Below, in pieces: positions 1-9,556 of a DNA stretch of 64,000 nucleotides. Within the stretch, counting starts at the first letter, position 1, and each line of letters starts with the position of its first letter. The stretch spans positions 1-64,000 of the forward strand of contig CAZEFI010000007.1 in the NCBI GenBank assembly GCA_964511425.1, read 5' to 3'. This DNA is from Bin55 sp964511425. Its GTDB lineage: Bacteria > Pseudomonadota > Gammaproteobacteria > Pseudomonadales > Azotimanducaceae. The translations under genes were made by a program, and so were the position numbers. A model generated the notes under the pieces. The model searched no databases. It saw only the letters and a list, made by a program, of their open reading frames with translations, and was not told the DNA's origin.

Positions 1-328
1 ATCAATAAAAAAGACTTGCTAAATGGTAGATTGTCCCTAAAGCGCGCTCAGACCCGCTGGTAAATTGTTTTACAGTTAAGTTGGTTTCCTGTGCGAACCA
101 AGCCGCGGCCTTCATTAAGATGTCGCGCTCTTCTTTGAGATGTACGTTCTTGCGTTCCGACTAAGTTTCACCAAGTCTCGATCCGTTGATCGCATCCCTT
201 CCTCACCCAGCTCCGAATCTTCCAAATCGACGGTTCAAATTCTCTCGCTAATGACAAGTAAATGTGATTTGCGTTCGCTAGAACCACAAACTGTTCCCAA
301 TGTTCTTCGGGATATCTTTTCTACCCAT
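1..328 (-). pseudogene. Decayed IS3-family transposase OrfA
   Basis: Translating the minus strand in three successive frames recovers an IS3-type OrfA. It begins at an ATG at 328 (MGRK, with a GAGG-like ribosome site upstream), shifts frame after a few codons into RYPEEHWEQF and AREFEPS followed by IRSWVR, which is the helix-turn-helix region, then shifts again into KEERDILMKAAAWFAQET, the conserved C-terminal segment of these proteins. A TAG stop lies just after the second shift. In that last frame a TGA occurs at 2-4. Two frameshifts and one nonsense codon make it inactive. An orfB, if any survives, would lie beyond the left edge. No terminal inverted repeat was identified. Confidence 0.72.
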
Positions 329-439
329 TTGTTGTTCCTCGTGTTTAGTGGTAAATAACTTTTGCCCACGAACATGTAGCAACTTCAAGGTGTCTTACTG
401 GTATTGGTAGCTCACATAACTACATTTACCAATCTATTG

Positions 440-1492
440 CTAATACTCGTGACCTAGAACCTCGAACACTCGACGCACTAACCCACGCGCATCAAAGTCA
501 TTCTCGTTTTCTTCGATCCATTCTTCGATCACAGGACGAGCAAATTCCTCTCGAATTTTTTTGATTTCTTCGCCCGCGTACACAATCTCAATGAGATTTT
601 CGCGTAACATCGGCAAATTTTCTGCGTCTACACGCTCATAAGCTAAACGCTGTTGCTCCGCGATTTTGGGTTCGATTTCGGTAAGTAGATCTTGATACTG
701 AGACGGGAGCTTGTCATATGCACGAGTCGACAAGACCACGGGACAATCGGCTGTTCCAGGCGAAAAATTTGAGGTAAACCAATCTGACACTTCATGAATT
801 CGATAGGAAACATGCGCATAAGTGAAAGGGAAAGCGGCTGCATCCATTGTTCCTGTTTGCACACCTGTATACACCTCCGTCGCGGTTGTACTCGTCGGAG
901 TAGCACCGATTTTCGCAAGAACGTCGCCAATTCCACCTCCTGCTCGTACATTCAATGCCTTCCAGTCCGCAATAGTTCGAGGCGGTTTTCCCTTTCCCAT
1001 TACTTCATACATTGGCAAATATGATGTCGAGTAAATCTGTGCTCCCCACTTCGCCATTTCTTTCTTCACCTGATCATGCTGGTATACCGCTTTGCGGACC
1101 TTCACGTGATCTTCCCAGCTTTCGATCGGGAGGAACGGTAAAGACAGCACCATAAGCCCAGGATTTTTCTTAGGGTGATAGAAGTTACACAACATGGCAC
1201 CATCAAATGCACCAATAGAAATTCCATCGAGATTTTCACGAGCTTTGGACAAGGCTTCACCGTAATGGAGTTTGATTTCCCAATTTCCGTTCGTAGCTCT
1301 TTTTACCTCTTCAGACAACGCATCAACAATCCGAGTCCCAGGGCGGGTAGTACCCCACAAAGAAATGTCCCAACGTAGTTTTGGCCCGGCCACTTGCTCA
1401 ACATCTTCTTCGGAGTGTATCATCATACACACCAGTGCGATAAGACAAATCGATGTACGCTGCATCAAAAGAAATCTGTTCATGACAATCAT
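440..1492 (-). CDS. TRAP-type solute-binding protein, DctP family
   Basis: Periplasmic binding component of a tripartite ATP-independent transporter, which usually captures carboxylate-type ligands. The 350-residue product has an N-terminal hydrophobic export signal and then the DctP fold. The segment with LNVRAGGG carries the arginine that in this family pairs with the ligand carboxylate, and TEVYTGVQTGTMDAA is the usual DctP motif. I chose the ATG at 1492 because AGGAAG lies about eight bases upstream; a TTG further upstream falls inside that ribosome site. The membrane partners DctQ and DctM are not in the window and flanking genes are unrelated, so this looks like an orphan binding protein. 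The ligand cannot be told from sequence. Confidence 0.85.
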   Translation of the reverse strand: MIVMNRFLLMQRTSICLIALVCMMIHSEEDVEQVAGPKLRWDISLWGTTRPGTRIVDALSEEVKRATNGNWEIKLHYGEALSKARENLDGISIGAFDGAMLCNFYHPKKNPGLMVLSLPFLPIESWEDHVKVRKAVYQHDQVKKEMAKWGAQIYSTSYLPMYEVMGKGKPPRTIADWKALNVRAGGGIGDVLAKIGATPTSTTATEVYTGVQTGTMDAAAFPFTYAHVSYRIHEVSDWFTSNFSPGTADCPVVLSTRAYDKLPSQYQDLLTEIEPKIAEQQRLAYERVDAENLPMLRENLIEIVYAGEEIKKIREEFARPVIEEWIEENENDFDARGLVRRVFEVLGHEY

Positions 1493-1809
1493 CGATCGCT
1501 TCCTCAATATTTCAGACCGGTCACATTACGGAAGTTGAAAGTATCACTTGGGATTCAATCAGACTACACACGAATTATTTATAAGTAATTCTTTTTCGAG
1601 ACTTAGGGTCATGTAATTTATTGATGCAAAAATCCGTGAGTTAGGACGCTGAAGAATAATGATGCATCTAAGTTTCTGTCGTGTAGATTTCTGCTCCCAG
1701 ATGTAGGAAAGTAGTATCCGGTTGTCTGGTGGATTTTCATGGTCATATCTCAGAATTCAACGGTCAGGATACTAACTTACCCCTGTCCCTTCACACAAGT
1801 TCGAAGGAT
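1493..1809. other. Intergenic region upstream of the TRAP gene
   Basis: About 317 bases between the end of the Fic gene and the TRAP-binding-protein start. It is AT-rich, particularly around 1570-1600, and must hold the promoter for the TRAP gene, but I could not assign a convincing -35/-10 pair. No gene, RNA or repeat was recognised. Confidence 0.4.
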
Positions 1810-3186
1810 TCATGCAGAAAAATGGTTTGCTATTACGCTTTCAAAAAAGTCTCGTCCAAGCTTCTCAACACGTGCAACCTGTACACTAACTTTCTGATGT
1901 CTACGAACAGCAAACTGTTCTTTCTTGGACACGTAGCCGATTTCACGTATATCGGGCACATTTGTACCAATAATGTGGTCAAGCTTCTCATAATGAAAAG
2001 ATTTTGCTGGTTCCTCGCGAGCAACATGAAGGACGACACGACTCTCACTGTGCATTTGAGGAGTGGCATAGCCAAAAAAGAACAAGTACCTAACTGTTGA
2101 TTCTCTGTGTGTAAAGTCGAGCCTAAAAAACCAAGTCCGTTTCACGGAGACGCGATTGCTAAGTGCGAAGTACTTCTCAAATTCTGGAGTACTATACTCG
2201 TGAAGATAGATTGCTATAACTTTGTTTTCAGCATTCCAGGCGGTGACAGTTTGTCTGAAATAACTTTTCAATAGTTCCATCGCACTCTTCCAGACTTCAA
2301 ACTCATTGTGAGTGCGCATTTTCGCTCGCTCAGTTACCTGCCCTGATAACCTTTTGATCAATTCGCTTTGTTGTTCTTGTTCCACCGCTGCTAGCTCCCA
2401 CTCTTCAAGGCTTTCCTCTAAGCATTCTGCAAGTAGTATCAGTAACGGTGTCAGATCCGAGGTTTGAGCGATTTCCAATGCGTCGCAATATCGCTCACGA
2501 TCATCTGTTGTAATAATTGCAATCGGGTAACCATAGCGCATTAGAATTAAGTTTTGAAGCAATCGTGCGACCCGCCCATTACCATCTATAAATGGATGAA
2601 TCATCACAAACCAGGTGTGGGCGACGCCAGCGGCGAGAAAACCATCTACACTTGCAAAAGACTCTGCTGAAGGTATGCTAATCCTTGAAAGCCATCGGCA
2701 ATATTCTTGCATCTCTACAACGACACTCTCGGGACTCGGTACGGCATACTCCGAACCACTAATTTTGACTTCGACTGTTCGATAGGAGCCGGCTTCGTCA
2801 TGTATTCCACGCAGCACGAGGTCGTTTAAGCTGCGAACATCTGTCTCGGTAATCGCACGGTTTGATGAACCTGCTAATTTCTCTAAAAAATCGAGAGCAT
2901 GTGACAGATTCCTAGCTTCGGCTTGATCTTTTAAAGATTTTCCAGTGAGCGTAAGACCACGTGCGACTACTAGTTGTGTCTCTCCAAAGGTAAGCTTGTT
3001 TCCCTCAATGGCATCAGAATGGTAAATGTTCTTGATGCGAAAGAACTTTCGGATTCGATGCAAAACATCTTCTGTGAGTTTGCCTTGTCGTCGCATTTCT
3101 TTCACTCGATCCGCAAGTTCACCCAATCTCGCGATAACCCTATCATCATGGACGTACGGCGTGCCTTTGATTTCAATCTCTGCCAT
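1810..3186 (-). CDS. Fic family protein, probable AMP-transferase with N-terminal inhibitory helix
   Basis: Fic proteins usually transfer AMP from ATP to hydroxyl side chains of target proteins. The catalytic motif is intact at residues 197-205 (HPFIDGNGR), with the histidine as base and the acidic and GN residues for magnesium-phosphate binding. Residues 57-62 read S-D-A-I-E-G, matching the (S/T)xxxE(G/N) inhibitory motif that places the protein in the class where the helix that blocks ATP is at the N-terminus of the same chain. The 458 residues include about 200 after the Fic core, probably a C-terminal DNA-binding or adaptor domain that I do not recognise. No separate antitoxin is adjacent. 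Target unknown. Confidence 0.88.
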   Translation of the reverse strand: MAEIEIKGTPYVHDDRVIARLGELADRVKEMRRQGKLTEDVLHRIRKFFRIKNIYHSDAIEGNKLTFGETQLVVARGLTLTGKSLKDQAEARNLSHALDFLEKLAGSSNRAITETDVRSLNDLVLRGIHDEAGSYRTVEVKISGSEYAVPSPESVVVEMQEYCRWLSRISIPSAESFASVDGFLAAGVAHTWFVMIHPFIDGNGRVARLLQNLILMRYGYPIAIITTDDRERYCDALEIAQTSDLTPLLILLAECLEESLEEWELAAVEQEQQSELIKRLSGQVTERAKMRTHNEFEVWKSAMELLKSYFRQTVTAWNAENKVIAIYLHEYSTPEFEKYFALSNRVSVKRTWFFRLDFTHRESTVRYLFFFGYATPQMHSESRVVLHVAREEPAKSFHYEKLDHIIGTNVPDIREIGYVSKKEQFAVRRHQKVSVQVARVEKLGRDFFESVIANHFSA

Positions 3187-3438
3187 GTTTAATGCAATCT
3201 ATAGAGTTTGTCTACTTGGTGTGAATCTATTTATCACGTCGTAAGGATAGGAAACTTGAAGTACTATTTGTCCTCCGAACGTGGTCTCGTTCACGTTGTG
3301 TGAACTCTTACAATTCCAACAACCAGATACCTTTAAAAAGATAATTTGTCAAGAATGTGAAATATTCGAATTGTATTTGTAATAATTGTAATAATGTATA
3401 TGTAAAAGTACATAGTTAAGAACCTGAAGTGGACAACG

Positions 3439-4440
3439 TCAGAGTGCTAAATGATTCTTGTTTACACAGTTCTCTAGAATCCCATCTCGTAAATATCTCG
3501 CAGCTGTACGTGCAGTTAATCGTCGAATATCGTAGAGACTTTCAGGAGCGATAAACGCAGTATGCGGAGTAACTACGAGACGATGCTTAATCCAATCTTC
3601 ACCTTTCAACCAAGCTTTGATCAACGGAGTCTCCACATTCATTGGCTCTTCCGGCAACACATCTAACCCAGCTGCCATCACAATGTCGGTTTTCATGGCT
3701 TCGTAGAGTGCATCGAGATCGACAATAGGTCCACGGGCAGTATTAAGTAGCACACAACCTCGTTTCATCTTCTTGAACAGGTCGGCATTGAATAATCGAT
3801 TTGTACGGTCGTTTAGAGGCGCGTGAATACTCACGACGTCTGACTCTCCTAGTAATTCCTCAAGCGTGTCTGCACGTCGAACTCCAAGTGCTTGCTCGAT
3901 CCCGTTTGGTTTGTTGGCATCGTAGAACACAACGTCCATCTCAAACGCCTTTGCGCGCAGAGCGGTAGCAACAGCAATGCGACCGAATCCGATCAGTCCT
4001 AGAGTGAGAGTCGAGAGTCTCTTCGCAAACGGAATAGTGGTCATGTGCCAGTTTAGATCCGGCCGGGCATGAAGCAATTGATCGTGGTAGGTGATTCCTC
4101 GAAAAATTGCAAGCATCAACGCCATCGTATGGTCGGCAACCTCACGTGTGCCGTAATCGGGGCAATTACACACAGGAATATTCCGTGCAGTCCATCCCGC
4201 GACATCTACATCGTCATAACCGACCGCTGTCTTGACAAAAATCTTGCACTTTCGCAACTTTGCCATGTTTTCAGGGGATGGCTGAGTACCCACAATTCCG
4301 TCGCAGATAGCCCACTGTTTGTCAGTGACGTTGTCCATACCTCCGGCGAAGATTGCTTCGACATCTTCCCCGAGACCTTCAAGTTCAGCCGAGTTGTCCC
4401 GTTTTGGATCGCGACGCGGCCAAAGTACCCGAAGAGTCAT
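3439..4440 (-). CDS. D-isomer-specific 2-hydroxyacid dehydrogenase
   Basis: NAD-dependent oxidoreductase interconverting a 2-keto acid and its D-2-hydroxy acid. The 333-residue protein has the Rossmann motif GLIGFGRIA at 148-156 and the full catalytic set: Arg236 (in NTARGP), Glu265 (in LPEEP) and His293 (in TPHTAF). Length and motifs fit the broad SerA, glyoxylate/hydroxypyruvate reductase and CtBP-like family; there is no C-terminal ACT domain, so it is not a typical SerA. It lies 28 bases after nuoN on the same strand and may be the last cistron of the complex I operon, perhaps by read-through only. The substrate is not evident. Confidence 0.86.
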   Translation of the reverse strand: MTLRVLWPRRDPKRDNSAELEGLGEDVEAIFAGGMDNVTDKQWAICDGIVGTQPSPENMAKLRKCKIFVKTAVGYDDVDVAGWTARNIPVCNCPDYGTREVADHTMALMLAIFRGITYHDQLLHARPDLNWHMTTIPFAKRLSTLTLGLIGFGRIAVATALRAKAFEMDVVFYDANKPNGIEQALGVRRADTLEELLGESDVVSIHAPLNDRTNRLFNADLFKKMKRGCVLLNTARGPIVDLDALYEAMKTDIVMAAGLDVLPEEPMNVETPLIKAWLKGEDWIKHRLVVTPHTAFIAPESLYDIRRLTARTAARYLRDGILENCVNKNHLAL

Positions 4441-4468
4441 TTTTGATCGCTACACGAAATATCGAGGT

Positions 4469-5926
4469 TCAAAAGCCCGAAGCTTGTACCACGCTTTGAA
4501 CTAGATCGATTAAAGGAGTGGGATAGATACCAAAAACTAACACACACAAACCGAGAAATGATAGGATTCCTAATCCGGTCCATGGTATATCAGAAATCGT
4601 CCCAAATTCGTCCGACGGTTTCTTGATCGCGGTAAAAACAATTCGTAGGTAGTAATAGATACCAATCGCGCTACCGAGCACCAATGCTCCAATCAACGTC
4701 CACATACTACCGTCAATCCCAGCGGCAAATACGTAAAACTTTGCGACGAATCCTATAGTGAGTGGTATCCCTGCAAGAGAAATCGCGGAAACGATCAAAA
4801 CTGCGCCTGCAGCAGGTTGTCGCCAAAACAAACCACTAACGCTTTCGATCGTGTCCAACTCTCGTTGCTGGTTCGTAGACAACACAGAAATCACTCCAAA
4901 CGCGGCCAACGTCATCATAAAGTAACCGACCAAATACACGACAACGGTTTCGTATCCGAGTGCCTCGTTGGACTCAACGAGTAGTAGTGCGATCAGGAGA
5001 TACCCCATATGAGCAATGCTCGAGTAAGCCAATATGCGTTTCAAATTTGTCTGCAACAAAGCCAGAAGATTACCAATTACCATCGAAGCACAAGCTATCA
5101 CGATGAGTGCAAATTGGACATTGCCAGAATCTAAGACATTTCCCTCAACCGCGTACCGAAATACAACCGCAAATACCGCACCTTTGGAGACGGTCGCTAG
5201 AAAACCGGTAATGACCGAGGGCGCGCCGTGATATACGTCTGGTGTCCAGATATGAAAAGGCACTAACGACAGTTTAAAAGCGATTCCGCTCCAGAAAAAA
5301 GCGTTCCCTATCAAGTACAAATATTGCGATTCCATACTCCCGTCTGCGGGAAGAGTACTCGCAAATTCCATCGAACCAGAACCTGCATAAATCATTGCCA
5401 TTCCGAAGAGCAAAGCAGTTGAACCCACGCCAGACAAGACTAAGTATTTCAATCCAGCTTCCAACGGCGGGCGTGCTTTTTCCGGATAAGCGATCATCGC
5501 ATAGAGTGATATTCCAACAATCTCTAACCCCAATATGAGCGAAACAAAATGGACTGCCGCGGGTAACACTAGACTTCCTAGAGTTGCACACAACAAAAGA
5601 AGATAAAACTCCTCTTTGAATCGAACCTGGGCACTGAGAAACTCACTGCCGAAGAACGCTACAACAAGTGCTGCGAACAGAAACAAGATGTTGAACAGAT
5701 ATGCAATACCGTCAACTTTGAACAACGGCGTAATTTGTACCGCGCCATCGCCTAGCGCACTATATGCGAGAACATGTGAGAGAATTGTCACAATCAGGGT
5801 GATGATGGTGAGTACTGCAGCGACTGCGTGAGTTCGTTTGATGGATACACCGATCATGACTACCAGTAGCCCGCCGGTGAGCACCATGTAAGGAAGTCCT
5901 GCTTGAAACATCGTTGCTAGGTTCAT
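4469..5926 (-). CDS. nuoN: NADH-quinone oxidoreductase subunit N
   Basis: Antiporter-like membrane subunit of complex I, one of three that carry proton channels in the membrane arm. The 485-residue protein is almost entirely hydrophobic, with about 14 predicted membrane helices and the family's conserved lysine region (VSKGAVFAVVFRY). I place the start at the ATG at 5926, six bases beyond the nuoM stop, because the longer frame opening at 5977 would overlap nuoM by 46 bases with a polar stretch not found in NuoN. It is the last nuo gene; a dehydrogenase follows after 28 bases. Confidence 0.95.
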   Translation of the reverse strand: MNLATMFQAGLPYMVLTGGLLVVMIGVSIKRTHAVAAVLTIITLIVTILSHVLAYSALGDGAVQITPLFKVDGIAYLFNILFLFAALVVAFFGSEFLSAQVRFKEEFYLLLLCATLGSLVLPAAVHFVSLILGLEIVGISLYAMIAYPEKARPPLEAGLKYLVLSGVGSTALLFGMAMIYAGSGSMEFASTLPADGSMESQYLYLIGNAFFWSGIAFKLSLVPFHIWTPDVYHGAPSVITGFLATVSKGAVFAVVFRYAVEGNVLDSGNVQFALIVIACASMVIGNLLALLQTNLKRILAYSSIAHMGYLLIALLLVESNEALGYETVVVYLVGYFMMTLAAFGVISVLSTNQQRELDTIESVSGLFWRQPAAGAVLIVSAISLAGIPLTIGFVAKFYVFAAGIDGSMWTLIGALVLGSAIGIYYYLRIVFTAIKKPSDEFGTISDIPWTGLGILSFLGLCVLVFGIYPTPLIDLVQSVVQASGF

Positions 5927-5931
5927 GAATT

Positions 5932-7362
5932 TCACCCAAGCATGGATAAGAGTGTTTGTGGATGGATGCCCACCCACACCAGCGCAATCATCAACAACAC
6001 CATGACGCTCATTTCCCGAAACGCGAAATCAGGTATTTTGGGAATGTCAGGATTGGGAACTCCTTGAAACGACCTTTGCATTAAAGACAACCCATAGACT
6101 GCCGCTATGACTATACCAATGGTTGCAAACACGGTAAGGACAACACTCTGTTTAAAAGCGCCGATGAGAACCAAAAACTCTCCGATAAAGTTTCCGAGTC
6201 CGGGCATACCGACCGAAGCAATCACGAAGAACATCGTGACCGCGCCCATGCGTGGCGCGCGTACCCACAGACCACCCATCTTTGACATTTCGCGAGTGTG
6301 TAATCGTTCTTGCAGGGCACCGGCCATCATAAATAGAGCGGCTGTTGAAAACCCATGAGCAATCATCGTGATGATTGCACCTTGAGTCCCGAGTTCAGTG
6401 AATGAATACACGCCAACTAGGATAAAGCCCATGTGTGCGATGGAGCTGTATGCAACCAATCTCTTGAAGTCTGTCTGACTATACGCGAGATAACCACCGT
6501 ACAAGATGCTGATGACACCAAGGGTCATTCCCCACATCCAAAATTCTTGAGATGCTTCCGGAAACAAGGTTACGACGAAGCGAATAATTCCGTAAGCACC
6601 GGTTTTCAGCAAGATTCCTGCCAAGATAACCGATCCCGCTGTGGGAGCTTGTGTGTGAGCATCGGGTAACCAAGTATGGACGGGAACACTGGGTAGCTTA
6701 GTGATGAATGCGATAAAGAAACCGAGCATGAGCAACCGCCCGGTTGCCCCGCCAATCTCTAGAGCTTTTAACACCTCGTAATTAAACGACAACGTCCCGC
6801 TAATGTTGTAGTGAACCCAAACCAACGCGATGATCGCAACGAGCATTAATAGCCCGCTGATTTGTGTGAAGAGGAAGAACTTCATTGACGCGTATTCTTT
6901 TTCTTCGTGCCCCCAGATCGCGATCAAGAAGTACATCGGAATCAGCATGACTTCCCAAAAGAAGAAAAACAAGAAGAGATCAAAGGCTGAGAACACACCG
7001 ACCACACCAGCCATTACCCAAAGGATGTTGAATTGGAAGAACCCATGACGAGTCTTAGTCTCTGTCCAAGAAGACACGACTGCGACAATTCCTAGGAAGG
7101 TTGTGAGTCCAATCAGCATCAGAGATAAGCCATCAACTTGGAATCGAAAGTCGATCCCAAATCTAGGAATCCAAGGTTCTTCAAGACTTGCGTAAATCCC
7201 GTTTGCGTCAGGACCGTTAAGCCAAATCACTAACACCCACACGGTTGTGGCGATGAACGTGAATAACGCGATCCAATTGGGAAGTGTCGTATGCACCCGT
7301 TCAGACAACCACGCGACCACACCAGCGCCAAGAAGTAGCAAAATGAGAAGTACCACGGTCAT
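5932..7362 (-). CDS. nuoM: NADH-quinone oxidoreductase subunit M
   Basis: Second antiporter-like proton-channel subunit of complex I. The 476-residue protein has about 14 membrane helices. The functionally important glutamate is visible in FFWEVMLIPMYFL, the channel lysine in LLKTGAYGIIRF, and the family signature AYSSIAHMGF follows. It starts one base after the nuoL stop and ends six bases before the nuoN start, so translation is probably coupled. Nothing unusual was seen. Confidence 0.97.
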   Translation of the reverse strand: MTVVLLILLLLGAGVVAWLSERVHTTLPNWIALFTFIATTVWVLVIWLNGPDANGIYASLEEPWIPRFGIDFRFQVDGLSLMLIGLTTFLGIVAVVSSWTETKTRHGFFQFNILWVMAGVVGVFSAFDLFLFFFFWEVMLIPMYFLIAIWGHEEKEYASMKFFLFTQISGLLMLVAIIALVWVHYNISGTLSFNYEVLKALEIGGATGRLLMLGFFIAFITKLPSVPVHTWLPDAHTQAPTAGSVILAGILLKTGAYGIIRFVVTLFPEASQEFWMWGMTLGVISILYGGYLAYSQTDFKRLVAYSSIAHMGFILVGVYSFTELGTQGAIITMIAHGFSTAALFMMAGALQERLHTREMSKMGGLWVRAPRMGAVTMFFVIASVGMPGLGNFIGEFLVLIGAFKQSVVLTVFATIGIVIAAVYGLSLMQRSFQGVPNPDIPKIPDFAFREMSVMVLLMIALVWVGIHPQTLLSMLG

Positions 7363-7363
7363 A

Positions 7364-9238
7364 CTATATCCACATTACCGTTAGCAACACTAGCAATAAG
7401 CCACCTAGCATCGTGAAGGCGTACCAACGAACGTGGCCCGTCTGAAACATCGACAGAATGTGGTGGAACAAGCTAGCCAAGAACTTGATGAGTTTAAAGA
7501 ACAAATCGACAATATCGTTTCGATTCAGACGAGTCTGAGCAATGAAACGGAAGGGATTAACGATCAGTGTGTCGTACACCTTGTCAAATCCCCATCCACT
7601 TCCCCAGAATTTGCTCATCAACTCACTCAATCTGTTCTTGATCAAGCGGCGCCGATCGATTAAATCTGATGCAAAAAGGAAGTATCCAAACACCACCCCC
7701 GCTAAAGGGATAGCTAACGTGAGTAAGGCAATGGGATCGAAGTGAAATTCTGCGTGAACCCCTTTATCGTGGAAGAGATCACCGGTAAACTCAAACCCGA
7801 GCCAACCGCCGGCGATTGATAGAATGGCGAGCAATCCAAATGGAATGACTGTACGAATGCGATTCGGATGCCAAAGCGACTCTCGCTTTAGCTCGTGTAC
7901 TTCACTCTGGGACTTACCAAAAAAGGTCAGCACCATCATGCGTACGGTGTACAGTGAAGTCAGAAAAGCCGCAATAGCAGCCACTGTCCAAAACAGTGTT
8001 GAGTACTCGGTTTCACTCTTCCAAGCCGCAAGCAAGATTGCATCTTTACTAAAGAACCCCGATGTGAGAGGCAAGGCAACGAGCGCCGCGGATCCAACCA
8101 ACATCCCAATGAACGGGACTGGTAGTTTCTTCCACAACCCTCCCATTTTGAACATATCCTGTTCGTGATGCATCGCTAATATAACCGAGCCACTCGCAAG
8201 GAACAAAAGTGCTTTGAAGAACGCGTGCGTCATCAAGTGAAATAATCCTGCAGACCAAGCACCTACCCCAAGAGCGAAGAACATGTACCCAATTTGGCTC
8301 ATAGTTGAATAGGCGAGCACCCGTTTGATGTCCGTTTGTACCAAAGCGGTAAAGGACGCGATAAAAAGGGTAATCAACCCCACGACAGCCACACACAACA
8401 TTGCGGTGGGCGACAGAAGGAAAAAGTCCTGCATGCGTGCGATCAGGTAAACACCCGCAGTGACCATGGTCGCCGCATGTATAAGTGCGGAAACTGGCGT
8501 TGGACCGGCCATCGCGTCGGGTAACCACGTCTGTAGCGGAACTTGTGCGGACTTGCCGACAGCTCCACCCAGCAACAATAAACAAATAATCGTGGTCATC
8601 GTCGAGGCATCTGTCATGTTTTCACGAGCAAACAACAATCCTTCTTGGATATTGAGCGAACTAACCTCGTGGAAAATAAGGAATAACGCGATAATCAAAA
8701 ATGTGTCGCCCACACGTGTTACGACGAAGGCTTTGCGCGCCGCATAACCAAACTCAGGCACCTTGTGAAAGAATCCTATCAACAGGTAACTACACAGTCC
8801 AACGCCTTCCCATCCGAGGAACAATAACAGCAAACTATCCCCCATGACCAGCATGAGCATTGCGAAGACGAAGAGGTTCATGTAACAGAAAAAGCGACTG
8901 TAGCCTTCTTCTTCGCTCATGTAGCCGGTTGCGTACCAGTGAATAAGGAAGCCGACACCGGTGATCACACTAACCATGACCAACGAGAGTTCATCTATCC
9001 AAAGTCTAAACGATACGTTGAAATCTCCGACGATCATCCACGTCCATGAAGACGAGATATACTCGGTGGCATCGGAAGATACAAACTGCCAAACGACATA
9101 CCCAGTCACTAGCGCAGACAACCCAACACTACCGGCTCCGATAATCGATACGACTGACCTCGGTAATCGACCTTCAGTGAGGAACAGTACCAAAAAGCCC
9201 GCTAGCGGTAATGCTGGTATGGTCCAGAGCAAATGCAT
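7364..9238 (-). CDS. nuoL: NADH-quinone oxidoreductase subunit L
   Basis: Distal antiporter-like subunit of complex I, which also bears the long lateral helix running along the membrane arm. The 624 residues match the usual length. Visible motifs are GWEGVGLCSYLLIGF with the essential glutamate and LPDAMAGPTPVSALIHAATMV, cut here to the family's signature core, with the conserved histidines and lysines nearby. The C-terminal 100 residues contain the amphipathic helix and final anchor. Its ATG overlaps the nuoK TGA by one base (TGATG). Confidence 0.97.
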   Translation of the reverse strand: MHLLWTIPALPLAGFLVLFLTEGRLPRSVVSIIGAGSVGLSALVTGYVVWQFVSSDATEYISSSWTWMIVGDFNVSFRLWIDELSLVMVSVITGVGFLIHWYATGYMSEEEGYSRFFCYMNLFVFAMLMLVMGDSLLLLFLGWEGVGLCSYLLIGFFHKVPEFGYAARKAFVVTRVGDTFLIIALFLIFHEVSSLNIQEGLLFARENMTDASTMTTIICLLLLGGAVGKSAQVPLQTWLPDAMAGPTPVSALIHAATMVTAGVYLIARMQDFFLLSPTAMLCVAVVGLITLFIASFTALVQTDIKRVLAYSTMSQIGYMFFALGVGAWSAGLFHLMTHAFFKALLFLASGSVILAMHHEQDMFKMGGLWKKLPVPFIGMLVGSAALVALPLTSGFFSKDAILLAAWKSETEYSTLFWTVAAIAAFLTSLYTVRMMVLTFFGKSQSEVHELKRESLWHPNRIRTVIPFGLLAILSIAGGWLGFEFTGDLFHDKGVHAEFHFDPIALLTLAIPLAGVVFGYFLFASDLIDRRRLIKNRLSELMSKFWGSGWGFDKVYDTLIVNPFRFIAQTRLNRNDIVDLFFKLIKFLASLFHHILSMFQTGHVRWYAFTMLGGLLLVLLTVMWI

Positions 9239-9555
9239 CAGCCGTTGAGCTCTTCCGCCCTATCAATGTCTAGTGTTTCAAAGCGTCGCGACAACTGAAC
9301 CACCAGACCCAGAGCAACGGCTACTTCCGCCGCGGCTAAAGCAAGAATGAACATGAACATGATCTGTCCATCTGGTTCTCCCCAACGTGCTCCTGCCGCA
9401 ACAAACGCTAGGCCACATGCATTCATCATGAGTTCGAGTGAAAGCAACATGAAGATGATGTTTCTACGAATTAATACCCCGAACGCACCAATCAAAAACA
9501 GAATGATCGCGAGAAAGAAAACATGCTCTAGTGGAATATTGATTGCGGTAGTCAT
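9238..9555 (-). CDS. nuoK: NADH-quinone oxidoreductase subunit K
   Basis: Small membrane subunit of complex I, 105 residues with three membrane helices. The two buried glutamates that link proton movement along the membrane arm are present, in LLSLELMMNACGL and LAAAEVAVALGL. It overlaps nuoL by one base and begins one base after the nuoJ stop. Confidence 0.96.
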   Translation of the reverse strand: MTTAINIPLEHVFFLAIILFLIGAFGVLIRRNIIFMLLSLELMMNACGLAFVAAGARWGEPDGQIMFMFILALAAAEVAVALGLVVQLSRRFETLDIDRAEELNG

Positions 9556-9556
9556 G

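Noticed and set aside
228..242. GGTTCAAATTC resembling a tRNA T-loop
   Set aside because: It lies inside the decayed transposase, encoding its AREFEPS segment, and no other tRNA arms can be formed around it.
4069..4446. A 125-codon plus-strand frame opposite the 2-hydroxyacid dehydrogenase
   Set aside because: It is antisense to a gene with all catalytic residues and has no recognisable product.
8049..8585. A 178-codon open frame on the minus strand inside nuoL
   Set aside because: It is in another frame of a clear nuoL, with no ribosome site and an unusual composition.
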